Assembly (NCBI GenBank): GCA_947174375.1
Contig: CAMWIS010000013.1
Location: 1 to 19,628 of the forward strand
Direction: 5' to 3'
Length of the DNA stretch: 19,628 nt
Source of the DNA: an uncultured Bacteroidales bacterium
GTDB taxonomy: Bacteria > Bacteroidota > Bacteroidia > Bacteroidales > P3
Shown: one piece after another, positions 6,678 to 14,465 of the stretch
How positions within the stretch are numbered: the first letter of the stretch is position 1
How the letters are laid out: the number at the start of each line of letters is the position of its first letter
Position numbers and translations under genes: made by a program
Notes under the pieces: generated by a model
Told to the model about the DNA's origin: nothing
The model's input: only the letters and a program-made list of their open reading frames with translations
Databases searched by the model: none

Positions 6678-8790
6678 GGGCAAGGGCAAGACCCGGGACA
6701 CCCTGTGGGTGAAGGTGTATCTCGTGTACGCCTTCTTCCTCGTGTTCGCGCTGGCCGTCATCATCCGGATGGCCGTCGTCATGTTCGTGGAGGGCAAGGA
6801 GTTGTTGGCCAAGTCGGAGGAACAGAGCCTGCGCTACGAGGATGTCAAGGCCGTGCGCGGTAATATATATGCATCCAACGGTTCGCTGCTGGCCGCTTCG
6901 GTGCCCGTGTTCGAAATCCGCATGGATTTGAGCCCCAAGGTGGTGCCGGCCGACACGTTCCGCCGCTATCTGCAACCGCTTTGCGACAGCCTGCACGCGA
7001 TGTACCCGCAGGTGTCTTCGGCCTCCTACCGCCGCACGTTGGAGCGGGCGCGACAGGAAGGCCGCCGCAACCACTTGATAAAGCGGCGCATCAGCTACGA
7101 CGAACTGTTGCGGATGCAGCGGTTCCCGTTGTTCAACAAGGGGCAGTTCAAGGGCGGCTTCATCGTCACCGAGTCCGAGCGGCGGAGCCAACCCCACAGT
7201 CCGTTGGCGCAGCGCACGATAGGTTCCTACAACACGGAAACGCATATCGGTTCGGGTTTGGAAAAGGCGTTCAACGACGACTTGGAAGGGCAGAGCGGCC
7301 GCCGGTTGACCCAGCGGGTGGCCAAAGGCGTATGGCGGCCCATCTATAATGAAGAAACGATTGAGCCGCGCAACGGCAAGGACTTGATAACCACCATCGA
7401 CACGCGCATCCAGGACGTGGCGCACGCCGCGCTGGAACGTTGCGTGCGCGAGAATGAGGCCGACCACGGTTGCGCCGTCTTGATGGAAGTGGCCACGGGA
7501 CGCATCGTGGCCATCGCCAACCTGACGCGGCAGGCCGACGGCAGTTATACCGAACGCATCAACTACGTCGTGGGCGAGAGCGTGGAGCCGGGTTCCACGT
7601 TCAAGTTGGCGTCGGCCATCGCCATTTTGGAAGAAGGACGGTTCGACACCACGACCATCGTGCCCACGGGCATCATGGAGTTCTACGGCAAGCGCATGAT
7701 AGACTCGCACCGCGGCGGCTACGGCGACATCTCGTTTCAGGAAGCCTTCGAGAAGTCGTCCAACGTCGGCATTTCGTATCTGGCGCACGAGACGTTCCAC
7801 AAGAACCCGCAGAAGTTCGTGGACTACCTCTACGGGATGCACTTGAACGAGATAACGGGCATCGAGATTCCCGGCGAGGGGCGGCCCTATATCAAGAACC
7901 CCAAGGACAAGAGCTGGTCCAAGCTGTCGTTGCCCTGGATGTCGATCGGCTACGAGGTGCAGCTCACGCCCTTGCAGATACTGTCGCTCTACAACGCCGT
8001 GGCCAACAACGGCAAGATGATGAAGCCGCAGTTGGTGGACGAAATCCGCTCGGGCGGCAAAACGGTTAAGAAATACGAGCCGGAGGTGTTGAAAGAACGC
8101 ATTGCAAGCCGCAAGACCTTGGATTTGGTGCGGGGGATGCTGGAACAGGTGGTGCAGAACGGCACGGGCCGTTCGTTGTCCAAGTCGCCCTACAAAATAG
8201 CGGGCAAGACCGGTACGGCGCAGATTAACTACGCGCGCCGCGACGGCGGTAAGATGCTTTACCGGGCTTCGTTTGCGGGCTATTTCCCCGCCGACAGGCC
8301 GCTCTACTCGTGCATGATCATGATTACCGAACCGCACCAGCGGCGTGTATACGGTAGCGACTTGGCCGCGCCCGTGTTCAAGGAAATCGCCGACAAGGTC
8401 TATGCCACCTTGCTGAAAGACCGGCCGGAGGGCGGCACCAGCATCGCGGAGTTGACGGCGCAGGGACAGTATCCGTCGGCCGTGGCCGGCTATGGCGGCG
8501 ACCTGCAACGCACGTTCGCGGCCCTGGGGCTGCCGGCGGGCGAAGTGGAAGAGACGGATTTCGTGCGCATGACGCCGGAAGCTTCGGGCGACTACCGCGT
8601 GCGTACCGTCAACCGTTTGAAGGAAGTGATGCCCGACGTACAGGGCTTGGGCGCGCGTGACGCCGTTTATATATTGGAAAAACAGGGCTTGCGCGTGCAA
8701 GTCAACGGCAGCGGCCGGGTACGGCGGCAGTCGGTGGAAGCGGGGCAACCCATCCGCAAGAATGATAAAGTATGGCTGGAACTGAATTAA
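6655..8790 (+). CDS. ftsI: Division-specific class B penicillin-binding protein (FtsI/PBP2-type transpeptidase) with C-terminal PASTA domain
   Basis: A 711-residue septal peptidoglycan DD-transpeptidase. One N-terminal transmembrane helix (about residues 22-44, VYLVYAFFLVFALAVIIRM and following) anchors it. The PBP-dimer (pedestal) domain follows, starting around AVRGNIYASNGSLLAASVP (about 66-84). The transpeptidase domain carries the active-site SxxK as STFK (Ser314, Lys317), SxN as SSN (368-370) and KTG as KTGT (518-521). The last 60 residues, from about VMPDVQGLGARDAVYILEKQ, form one PASTA domain. This architecture is usual for Bacteroidota FtsI. The gene overlaps ftsL upstream (23 bp) and murE downstream (19 bp). 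All catalytic motifs are intact. Confidence 0.96.
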   Translation: MGTAKKTKGKGKTRDTLWVKVYLVYAFFLVFALAVIIRMAVVMFVEGKELLAKSEEQSLRYEDVKAVRGNIYASNGSLLAASVPVFEIRMDLSPKVVPADTFRRYLQPLCDSLHAMYPQVSSASYRRTLERARQEGRRNHLIKRRISYDELLRMQRFPLFNKGQFKGGFIVTESERRSQPHSPLAQRTIGSYNTETHIGSGLEKAFNDDLEGQSGRRLTQRVAKGVWRPIYNEETIEPRNGKDLITTIDTRIQDVAHAALERCVRENEADHGCAVLMEVATGRIVAIANLTRQADGSYTERINYVVGESVEPGSTFKLASAIAILEEGRFDTTTIVPTGIMEFYGKRMIDSHRGGYGDISFQEAFEKSSNVGISYLAHETFHKNPQKFVDYLYGMHLNEITGIEIPGEGRPYIKNPKDKSWSKLSLPWMSIGYEVQLTPLQILSLYNAVANNGKMMKPQLVDEIRSGGKTVKKYEPEVLKERIASRKTLDLVRGMLEQVVQNGTGRSLSKSPYKIAGKTGTAQINYARRDGGKMLYRASFAGYFPADRPLYSCMIMITEPHQRRVYGSDLAAPVFKEIADKVYATLLKDRPEGGTSIAELTAQGQYPSAVAGYGGDLQRTFAALGLPAGEVEETDFVRMTPEASGDYRVRTVNRLKEVMPDVQGLGARDAVYILEKQGLRVQVNGSGRVRRQSVEAGQPIRKNDKVWLELN

Positions 8791-10220
8791 GCTTTGCATT
8801 GTCGGCCTTGGTGCCGGAAGCGGCCGGAACGGATGTCCGGGTGCGGCAATTGTGTTTCGACTCGCGTCGCGTGGCGCCGGAGTCGGTCTTTTTTGCCGTC
8901 AAGGGTAGCGGCGTGGACGGTCACGCGTTCATCCCGCAGGCGGTGGCGGCCGGCGCGCGGGCCGTGGTCTGCGAACAGTTGCCGGCCGAACGGCAGGCCG
9001 ACGTCTGCTATGTGCAGGTGCCCGATTCGGCGGCGGCCTTGGGGCGGGCGGCTTCGGCCTATTACGGCCGTCCCTCCGAAAAACTCATGCTCGTGGGCGT
9101 AACCGGCACCAACGGCAAGACCACAATCGCCACCTTGCTCTACCGTTTGTTCCGCGCGCTCGGCCACCGTTGCGGTCTGCTCTCCACCATCGAGAACCGC
9201 ATCGAGGAAACGGTCGTGCCCAGCACGCACACCACGGGCGACGCCTTGGAAATCAACCGCCTTTTGGCGCAGATGGTAGAGGCGGGCTGTACGCACGTCT
9301 TTATGGAAGTGAGCTCGCACGCGCTCGTGCAGCAACGCGTGGCCGGCCTGCAATTCCGCGGCGGCATCTTCACGAACCTGACGCGCGACCATTTGGACTA
9401 CCATAAAACGTTCAAGGCCTATATCGCGGCCAAGAAGCTGTTTTTCGACCACCTGCCGGAAACGGCTTTCGCGCTCGTCAATACCGACGACGCCAACGGC
9501 AAGGTCATGGTGCAGAATACCAAGGCGCAGGTCAAGACCTACGCGCTCAAACGCATGGCCGACTATAAAACCAAGGTGTTGGAAGACTCGTTGCACGGGC
9601 TGAGCCTGTGGATGAACGGCGCTGAGGTGCATACGCGGCTTGTGGGCGATTTCAACGCCTACAACCTGACGGCCATTTACGGCGCGGCCTGTCTGTTGGG
9701 CGAAGAGCCTACGGCGGTGCTCACGGCATTGAGTGGCCTGGCGGCGGCCGATGGCCGCTTTCAGCCCGTCAAGGGCGCTACCCAACAGGCCATCGTCGAT
9801 TACGCCCATACGCCCGATGCGTTGGAAAACGTGCTCTCCACGCTTTCCGGCATGAAACAGGCCGGGGCGCAGCTCGTCTGCGTGGTAGGCTGCGGCGGCA
9901 ACCGAGACAGCGGCAAGCGCCCGATGATGGCTGAAACCGCCGCCCGTTACGCCGACCTGCTGATTCTTACGTCCGACAACCCGCGCTTCGAAGACCCGCA
10001 GCTCATTCTCGACCAGATGTACGCCGGCGTACCGGCGGCGCGCCAGGCCCAATGCCTGCGTATCCTCAACCGCGAGGAAGCCATCAAAACCGCCTGTATG
10101 ATGGCGCGTCCGGGCGATTTGTTGCTCGTGGCCGGCAAGGGGCACGAAACCTACCAGGAAATCGAAGGGGTCAAGCATCCGTTCGACGACCGCGAAGTAT
10201 TGAAGAAATATTTGAAATAA
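8772..10220 (+). CDS. murE: UDP-MurNAc-L-Ala-D-Glu:meso-diaminopimelate ligase MurE
   Basis: A cytoplasmic ATP-dependent ligase that adds the third stem-peptide residue. At 482 residues it has full length and all three Mur domains. N-terminal UDP-binding domain: FDSRRVAPESVFFAVKG and DGHAFIPQAV (about residues 32-62). Central ATPase: GVTGTNGKTT (109-118, Lys116), EVSSHAL, NLTRDHLDYH, and the Lys expected to be carbamylated in AAKKLFF (Lys221). C-terminal: DYAHTPDALENVL and the specificity motif DNPR (402-405) followed by FEDP. DNPR is the signature of meso-DAP-adding MurE, as opposed to the lysine-type enzymes, so the wall is predicted to be A1gamma, DAP-type. The start lies inside the 3' end of ftsI. 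Its substrate requires a functional MurD step, which this cluster does not visibly supply. Confidence 0.97.
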   Translation: MAGTELSFALSALVPEAAGTDVRVRQLCFDSRRVAPESVFFAVKGSGVDGHAFIPQAVAAGARAVVCEQLPAERQADVCYVQVPDSAAALGRAASAYYGRPSEKLMLVGVTGTNGKTTIATLLYRLFRALGHRCGLLSTIENRIEETVVPSTHTTGDALEINRLLAQMVEAGCTHVFMEVSSHALVQQRVAGLQFRGGIFTNLTRDHLDYHKTFKAYIAAKKLFFDHLPETAFALVNTDDANGKVMVQNTKAQVKTYALKRMADYKTKVLEDSLHGLSLWMNGAEVHTRLVGDFNAYNLTAIYGAACLLGEEPTAVLTALSGLAAADGRFQPVKGATQQAIVDYAHTPDALENVLSTLSGMKQAGAQLVCVVGCGGNRDSGKRPMMAETAARYADLLILTSDNPRFEDPQLILDQMYAGVPAARQAQCLRILNREEAIKTACMMARPGDLLLVAGKGHETYQEIEGVKHPFDDREVLKKYLK

Positions 10221-10240
10221 CCCGATAAAAACAGAGCGTC

Positions 10241-11494
10241 ATGCTGTATTATCTGTCCGATTACATGAATAAGGTCTGGGATCTTCCCGGCGTCGGCGTC
10301 TTCCGCTACCTGTCGTTCCGTGCGGCGGCGGCCATGCTGTTGTCGCTGTTCCTGTCGCTGGTCGTGGGCAAGTATATGATCCGCTACCTGCAGAAAAAGC
10401 AAATCGGCGAAACCATCCGCGATTTGGGCTTGCAGGGGCAGATGGAAAAGAAAGGCACACCCACGATGGGCGGCCTCATCATCATTATGGCCACGCTCGT
10501 GCCCGTGCTCTTGTTCAACCGGCTTGACAACATCTATGTCATCCTTATGATCGTCACGACCGTATGGCTCGGCTGCATGGGTTTCATCGACGACTACATC
10601 AAGGTGTTCCGTCACAACAAGAACGGGATGGCCGGCAAATACAAAATCGTCGGGCAGGTCGGCCTGGGCTTGATTGTCGGGCTTACGATGTGCTATCATC
10701 CCGATATCGTCGTGTCGCAAAAGCAGATGAGCCGCGAATACGTCGATAAGCACAACGTCTTGGATCAAAACGAATACGCCAAGGCGCAGGCCGTCTTTGA
10801 ACAGAATACCGAAAAGGCGTTGACCACGACGATTCCGTTCGTCAAGAACAGCGAACTCGACTACAGCGTCATTCTCACGGCCTTCAATAAGAATTGGGCC
10901 AAATACAGCTGGATTGTGTTCGTGTTGCTCGTCGTCCTCGTCGTGACGGCCGTTTCCAACGGCGCCAACCTGACCGACGGCATGGACGGGCTCGCGTCGG
11001 GCACCTCGGCCATCATCGGGGCCACGCTCGGCCTGTTGGCCTGGGTGTCGGGCAACGTCATCTTCGCCGACTACCTCAATATAATGTATATACCGCATAC
11101 GGGCGAACTCGTCGTGTTCATCGCGGCCTTCGTGGGGGCGCTTATCGGCTTCCTGTGGTACAACGCCTATCCGGCGCAGGTCTTCATGGGCGATACGGGC
11201 AGCCTGACGATAGGCGGCATCATCGCCGTGTTCGCCATTCTGATACGCAAGGAACTGTTGCTGCCGATACTGTGCGGCATCTTCCTCGTCGAAAGCCTTT
11301 CGGTCATGATGCAGGTCACCTATTTTAAATATACGAAGCGTATATATGGCGAGGGCCGCCGCATTTTCAAGATGTCGCCGCTCCATCACCATTTTCAGGT
11401 GCTGGGGCACCCGGAACCCAAAATCGTGCTTCACTTTTTCATCGTCGGATTGTTTCTGGCGGTGTTCACCATCGTTACATTGAAATTAAGATAG
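10241..11494 (+). CDS. mraY: Phospho-MurNAc-pentapeptide transferase MraY
   Basis: An integral membrane enzyme that transfers phospho-MurNAc-pentapeptide from UDP to undecaprenyl phosphate, forming lipid I. It has 417 residues and about ten hydrophobic helices. Seen: KKGTPTMGG near the first cytoplasmic loop, the Mg/diphosphate motif FIDDY (Asp117, Asp118), NLTDGMDGL (243-251), MGDTGSL (316-322) and PLHHHF with a His cluster at 382-384. A long hydrophilic insert (about residues 151-210) makes it larger than E. coli MraY (360 residues). Such inserts are usual in Bacteroidota MraY. The gene follows murE after 20 bp and ends 13 bp before the murD-like remnant. Confidence 0.97.
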   Translation: MLYYLSDYMNKVWDLPGVGVFRYLSFRAAAAMLLSLFLSLVVGKYMIRYLQKKQIGETIRDLGLQGQMEKKGTPTMGGLIIIMATLVPVLLFNRLDNIYVILMIVTTVWLGCMGFIDDYIKVFRHNKNGMAGKYKIVGQVGLGLIVGLTMCYHPDIVVSQKQMSREYVDKHNVLDQNEYAKAQAVFEQNTEKALTTTIPFVKNSELDYSVILTAFNKNWAKYSWIVFVLLVVLVVTAVSNGANLTDGMDGLASGTSAIIGATLGLLAWVSGNVIFADYLNIMYIPHTGELVVFIAAFVGALIGFLWYNAYPAQVFMGDTGSLTIGGIIAVFAILIRKELLLPILCGIFLVESLSVMMQVTYFKYTKRIYGEGRRIFKMSPLHHHFQVLGHPEPKIVLHFFIVGLFLAVFTIVTLKLR

Positions 11495-11507
11495 CAGGAG
11501 ATATATT
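11495..11507 (+). promoter_or_regulatory. Purine-rich ribosome-binding region of the MurD-like gene
   Basis: The 13-bp gap contains AGCAGGAG followed by an AT stretch directly before the ATG at 11508. This is one of the more SD-like leaders in the cluster, and it supports active translation of the truncated gene rather than passive decay. Confidence 0.5.
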
Positions 11508-12056
11508 ATGAGCATACAGAATTTATTTGTACAGGGCCAGCAGACCGCCTGCGCCAACATGGCCGAAGCCGTCGCTTCCAAAATACAGGATATGCGTAAG
11601 GAGGCGGTTCGGGAAATGTTCAACGACTTTTCGTTGGAAAACGGGCGGCTTTGCCCGGTGGGTACCATCCGCGGCGTACATTACGTCGATGACGCCATGG
11701 CCGAAAACGTCAACGCGGTATGGTATGCGTTGGAGAACGTACACGAACCCATTTACTGGATTGTGGACGGCGAACGCCACGAGGGAATCGACCGTCTGGA
11801 AGTCTTGAGACCTTGGATGAACAAGGTCAAGCGCCTGATTTGCGTCGGCGGGCAGGAGGAATTGCGGGCGGCCTTGGACTTGGAGCCGAACCGTTACCTC
11901 ACGGTGCAGACGTTGGACGAGGCCGTGCGCATGGCCTATCTCTGCGCCGACGAAAAGCAGACCGTATTGTACGCGCCGTTGTTCCCGGGCAGTGGCACGA
12001 GCGAAAACAGCGAGAGCCGAAGCCACCGGTTCCGTCAGGCCGTCAACGAATTGTAA
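11508..12056 (+). CDS. Stand-alone MurD C-terminal-domain protein (truncated, catalytically degenerate) in the murD slot
   Basis: A 182-residue ORF that aligns with only the last roughly 40% of MurD. RGVHYVDDAMAENVNAVWYAL matches the MurD segment nGVxfiDDSKATNvnstwyAL, IYWIVDGERHEGID matches the GGKDKG strand-loop, and LYAPLFPGSGTSENSESRSHRF matches LLSPACASxDQFKNFExRGxxF without gaps. Missing are the N-terminal UDP-binding domain and the whole central ATPase domain with GKT P-loop and carbamylated Lys. Within the retained domain the key motifs are altered: HRLE to GRLC (46-49), DDSKATN to DDAMAEN (61-67), GGKDKG to DGERHEG (87-93). The reading frame is clean and the start follows an AGGAG-like sequence. 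Position between mraY and ftsW is exactly that of murD. It cannot be a working ligase alone; a structural or regulatory role is inferred. Confidence 0.85.
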   Translation: MSIQNLFVQGQQTACANMAEAVASKIQDMRKEAVREMFNDFSLENGRLCPVGTIRGVHYVDDAMAENVNAVWYALENVHEPIYWIVDGERHEGIDRLEVLRPWMNKVKRLICVGGQEELRAALDLEPNRYLTVQTLDEAVRMAYLCADEKQTVLYAPLFPGSGTSENSESRSHRFRQAVNEL

Positions 12057-12089
12057 CATCCGCTTCGGGCGTTTGAACATCGCAATCGC

Positions 12090-13295
12090 ATGGAAAAGAA
12101 CAGGGAAATAGGGCTGTATCGTTACCTACCGGGCGACCGGAACATTTGGGTGATTATCCTGCTGTTGTCCTTCGTTTCCGTTTTGGTCGTCTATAGTTCG
12201 ACCGGGCTGTTGGCCTACCGCTACCAGGCGGGGCATACGGCCTACTATGCGTTGAAGCATACCGGCATGATTCTTTCGGGTTGGCTCATCATTTATGTGA
12301 CCTCCCGCATCCCTTATACTTATTTCTCCCGTATCGGTTGGATTCTGTTTTGGTTGGCCGTGCCGCTATTGGCCTTGACGTTGGCGATGCCGAAAGTGAA
12401 CGACGCGAGCCGTTGGCTCGAAATCCCGGTCATCGGGCTCACGTTCCAAACCTCCGACTTGGCCAAGTTGGCCTTGGTCATGTATTTGGCGCGCATCTTG
12501 GCCAAAAAGCAGGCGACCATCGGCGAGAAACAGACGTTTTACCAAGTCGTTTGGCCGCCCTTGCTGATTTGCGGCCTGATTTTCCCCGAGAACCTCTCCA
12601 CCGCCGCCTTGCTGATGCTGACCTCCGTGGTCATGATGATGTTCGGCGGGGTGCGCACGCGCTACCTCGCGGGCTTGCTCAGCGTCATGGTATTGGGCGC
12701 GGGGCTGTTGGCCGCCACCTTATATATCGTGCCGGAAAACAGTCTGCCGGGGCGTTTCGCCACCTGGAAGGCGCGTATCGAAAACTTCGCCGGTTCCGAC
12801 GACGGCTCCGACAGCAACTATCAGGCCACGCAGGCCAAAATCGCCATCGCCAACGGCGGCATCGTCGGCAAGATGCCCGGCAACGGCATCCAGCGCAACT
12901 TCCTGCCGCACCCTTATTCCGATTACGCCTATGCGATTGTCGTGGAGGAATACGGCATGGTGGGCGGCATCGTCGTCTTGCTGCTGTATCTGTGGTTCAT
13001 CCGGCGCGGCATCAAAATCGCACGCCAGTGCCACGGCTCGTTCGGCTGCTTCCTCGTGTTGGGCGTCTGCTTCCTGTTCACGTTGCAGGCCTTGGTCAAC
13101 ATGGGCGTGGCCGTCAACTTGCTGCCCGTAACGGGGCAGATTCTGCCGTTCGTGAGCATGGGCGGCACGGCCATGTGGTTCAATTCGTTCGGCGCGGGCC
13201 TCGTGCTGAGCGTAAGTGCGGCCGTCGAAAAACAGAAAAAGGAACAAGGCAAGGAATTGGCCGATATGGAAAAAGCGACGGCCGTCAATGAATAA
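12090..13295 (+). CDS. ftsW: SEDS peptidoglycan glycosyltransferase FtsW
   Basis: A polytopic membrane glycosyltransferase that polymerises lipid II at the septum together with FtsI. It has 401 residues and about ten hydrophobic segments. Seen: an SSTGLLAYRY start to the first periplasmic loop, NDASRWLEIPVIGLTFQTSDLAKLALV (the family's a.RWi.i.g..fQPSElaKl block, about residues 105-131), NLSTAALL (about 170-177) and GNGIQRNFLPHPYSDYAYAIVVEEYG (about 268-293). Near the end, GQILPFVSMGGTAMW matches the family's tG.tLPFiSyGGss block. A charged, Lys/Glu-rich cytoplasmic tail ends the protein. It starts 33 bp after the MurD-like gene and ends 22 bp before the chosen murG start. Confidence 0.96.
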   Translation: MEKNREIGLYRYLPGDRNIWVIILLLSFVSVLVVYSSTGLLAYRYQAGHTAYYALKHTGMILSGWLIIYVTSRIPYTYFSRIGWILFWLAVPLLALTLAMPKVNDASRWLEIPVIGLTFQTSDLAKLALVMYLARILAKKQATIGEKQTFYQVVWPPLLICGLIFPENLSTAALLMLTSVVMMMFGGVRTRYLAGLLSVMVLGAGLLAATLYIVPENSLPGRFATWKARIENFAGSDDGSDSNYQATQAKIAIANGGIVGKMPGNGIQRNFLPHPYSDYAYAIVVEEYGMVGGIVVLLLYLWFIRRGIKIARQCHGSFGCFLVLGVCFLFTLQALVNMGVAVNLLPVTGQILPFVSMGGTAMWFNSFGAGLVLSVSAAVEKQKKEQGKELADMEKATAVNE

Positions 13296-13317
13296 CGAAA
13301 ATAAAACTCAGATAGCT

Positions 13318-14445
13318 ATGCAAGAAGCCATGAAAGTCATAGTCAGCGGTGGCGGTACGGGTGGGCATGTGTTCCCCGCCATTGCGATTGCGAACGCCAT
13401 CAAGGCGGAACGCCCCGATACCGAAATCCTTTTCGTGGGCGCCAAAGGCCGTATGGAAATGGACAAAGTGCCGGCGGCCGGCTACCGCATCGAGGGCTTG
13501 AATGTCATCGGGCTGAACCGCAAGCAGTGGTGGAAGAATCTGACGCTGCCGTTCAAGCTGATTTCCAGCCTGTGGCACGTGCGCAAACTCATCAAGCAGT
13601 TCGCGCCGGACGTCGTGGTGGGCGTGGGCGGTTACGCCAGCGGCCCTACGTTGTATGTGGCTGGCTTGATGGGCATTCCCTATCTGATACAGGAACAGAA
13701 CTCCTTTCCGGGCTTGACCAACCGTATGTTGGCCAAGCGGGCGCGTAAGATCTGCGTCGATTACGAGGATATGGAACAGTTCTTCCCCAAGGAAAGAATC
13801 CTGATGACGGGCAACCCGATCCGTCAGGACATCGTCGATTTGGCGGGGAAACGGGCCGTGGCGTTCGACCATTTCGGCCTGAACCCGGATAAACCCGTCT
13901 TGCTCGTCATCGGCGGCAGTTTGGGGGCGCGTTCCATCAACCGCGCCATGCTCAACAACGTGGACGCGATTTTGGCTTCCGGCTGTCAAATTCTGTGGCA
14001 GACCGGCGGTCACTATTACGAGCAGGTCAAGGCGATGTTGCAGGAAGAAAAGCCGGGCCTGTTGGTCAAGGACTTCATCAAGAATATGGATTTGGCCTAC
14101 GCCATGGCCGACGTCGTGGTTTCGCGCGCCGGCGCCATCGCCATATCGGAACTCTGCGTGGTGGGCAAGCCGGTCATCCTCGTGCCTTCGCCCAATGTGG
14201 CCGAAGACCATCAGACTAAGAACGCCTTGGCGCTCAGCGCGCGCAATGCGGCCATCCTGATGCCCGACGACCGGGTTTACGGCGAATTGGGCAAGACGGT
14301 GGTGGAACTCATGCAAAACGAGCGCCGCAAGACGCTCATGTCGGAGAACATTTCCCGTATGGGCAAGACGACTTCGGCGCAGGACATCGCCAAATGGGTG
14401 TTCCGCATCGCCGAAGAAGACGCGATTGCCCGTTTCGGCAGATAA
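13318..14445 (+). CDS. murG: UDP-GlcNAc:lipid I N-acetylglucosaminyltransferase MurG
   Basis: A peripheral membrane GT-B glycosyltransferase (GT28) that converts lipid I to lipid II. From the chosen start it has 375 residues, normal for the family. Seen: the N-terminal glycine-rich loop SGGGTGGHVFPA (10-21), VGVGGYASGP (the second G loop, around residue 102), LIQEQNSFPGLTNR, GNPIRQDI, GGSLGARSIN (around 200), WQTGGHYYEQ and SRAGAIAISEL plus PVILVPSPNVAEDHQTKNA for UDP-GlcNAc binding. The start is uncertain. The frame is open to a GTG at 13216 inside ftsW, an ATG at 13288 would overlap the ftsW stop by 8 bp, and an ATG at 13330 gives the shortest form. I prefer 13318 because an A-rich leader precedes it. 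Confidence 0.95.
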   Translation: MQEAMKVIVSGGGTGGHVFPAIAIANAIKAERPDTEILFVGAKGRMEMDKVPAAGYRIEGLNVIGLNRKQWWKNLTLPFKLISSLWHVRKLIKQFAPDVVVGVGGYASGPTLYVAGLMGIPYLIQEQNSFPGLTNRMLAKRARKICVDYEDMEQFFPKERILMTGNPIRQDIVDLAGKRAVAFDHFGLNPDKPVLLVIGGSLGARSINRAMLNNVDAILASGCQILWQTGGHYYEQVKAMLQEEKPGLLVKDFIKNMDLAYAMADVVVSRAGAIAISELCVVGKPVILVPSPNVAEDHQTKNALALSARNAAILMPDDRVYGELGKTVVELMQNERRKTLMSENISRMGKTTSAQDIAKWVFRIAEEDAIARFGR

Positions 14446-14465
14446 GATAAAGACAGGCACCCGGT

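Noticed and set aside
6634..8799. 721-codon open frame on the minus strand antisense to ftsI
   Set aside because: It mirrors the ftsI gene almost exactly, has no family motifs, and is explained by GC-rich codon bias leaving the opposite strand stop-poor. The ftsI frame has all catalytic motifs.
8787..10178. 463-codon open frame on the minus strand antisense to murE (and similar antisense frames over mraY, murG and ftsZ)
   Set aside because: Each mirrors a well-supported gene and shows only the composition expected of a reverse-strand shadow.
11495..12056. MurD-like ORF as the tail of a frameshifted full-length murD
   Set aside because: mraY is complete to 11494 and only 13 bp separate it from the ORF start, so no N-terminal MurD coding sequence can be hidden nearby in any frame.
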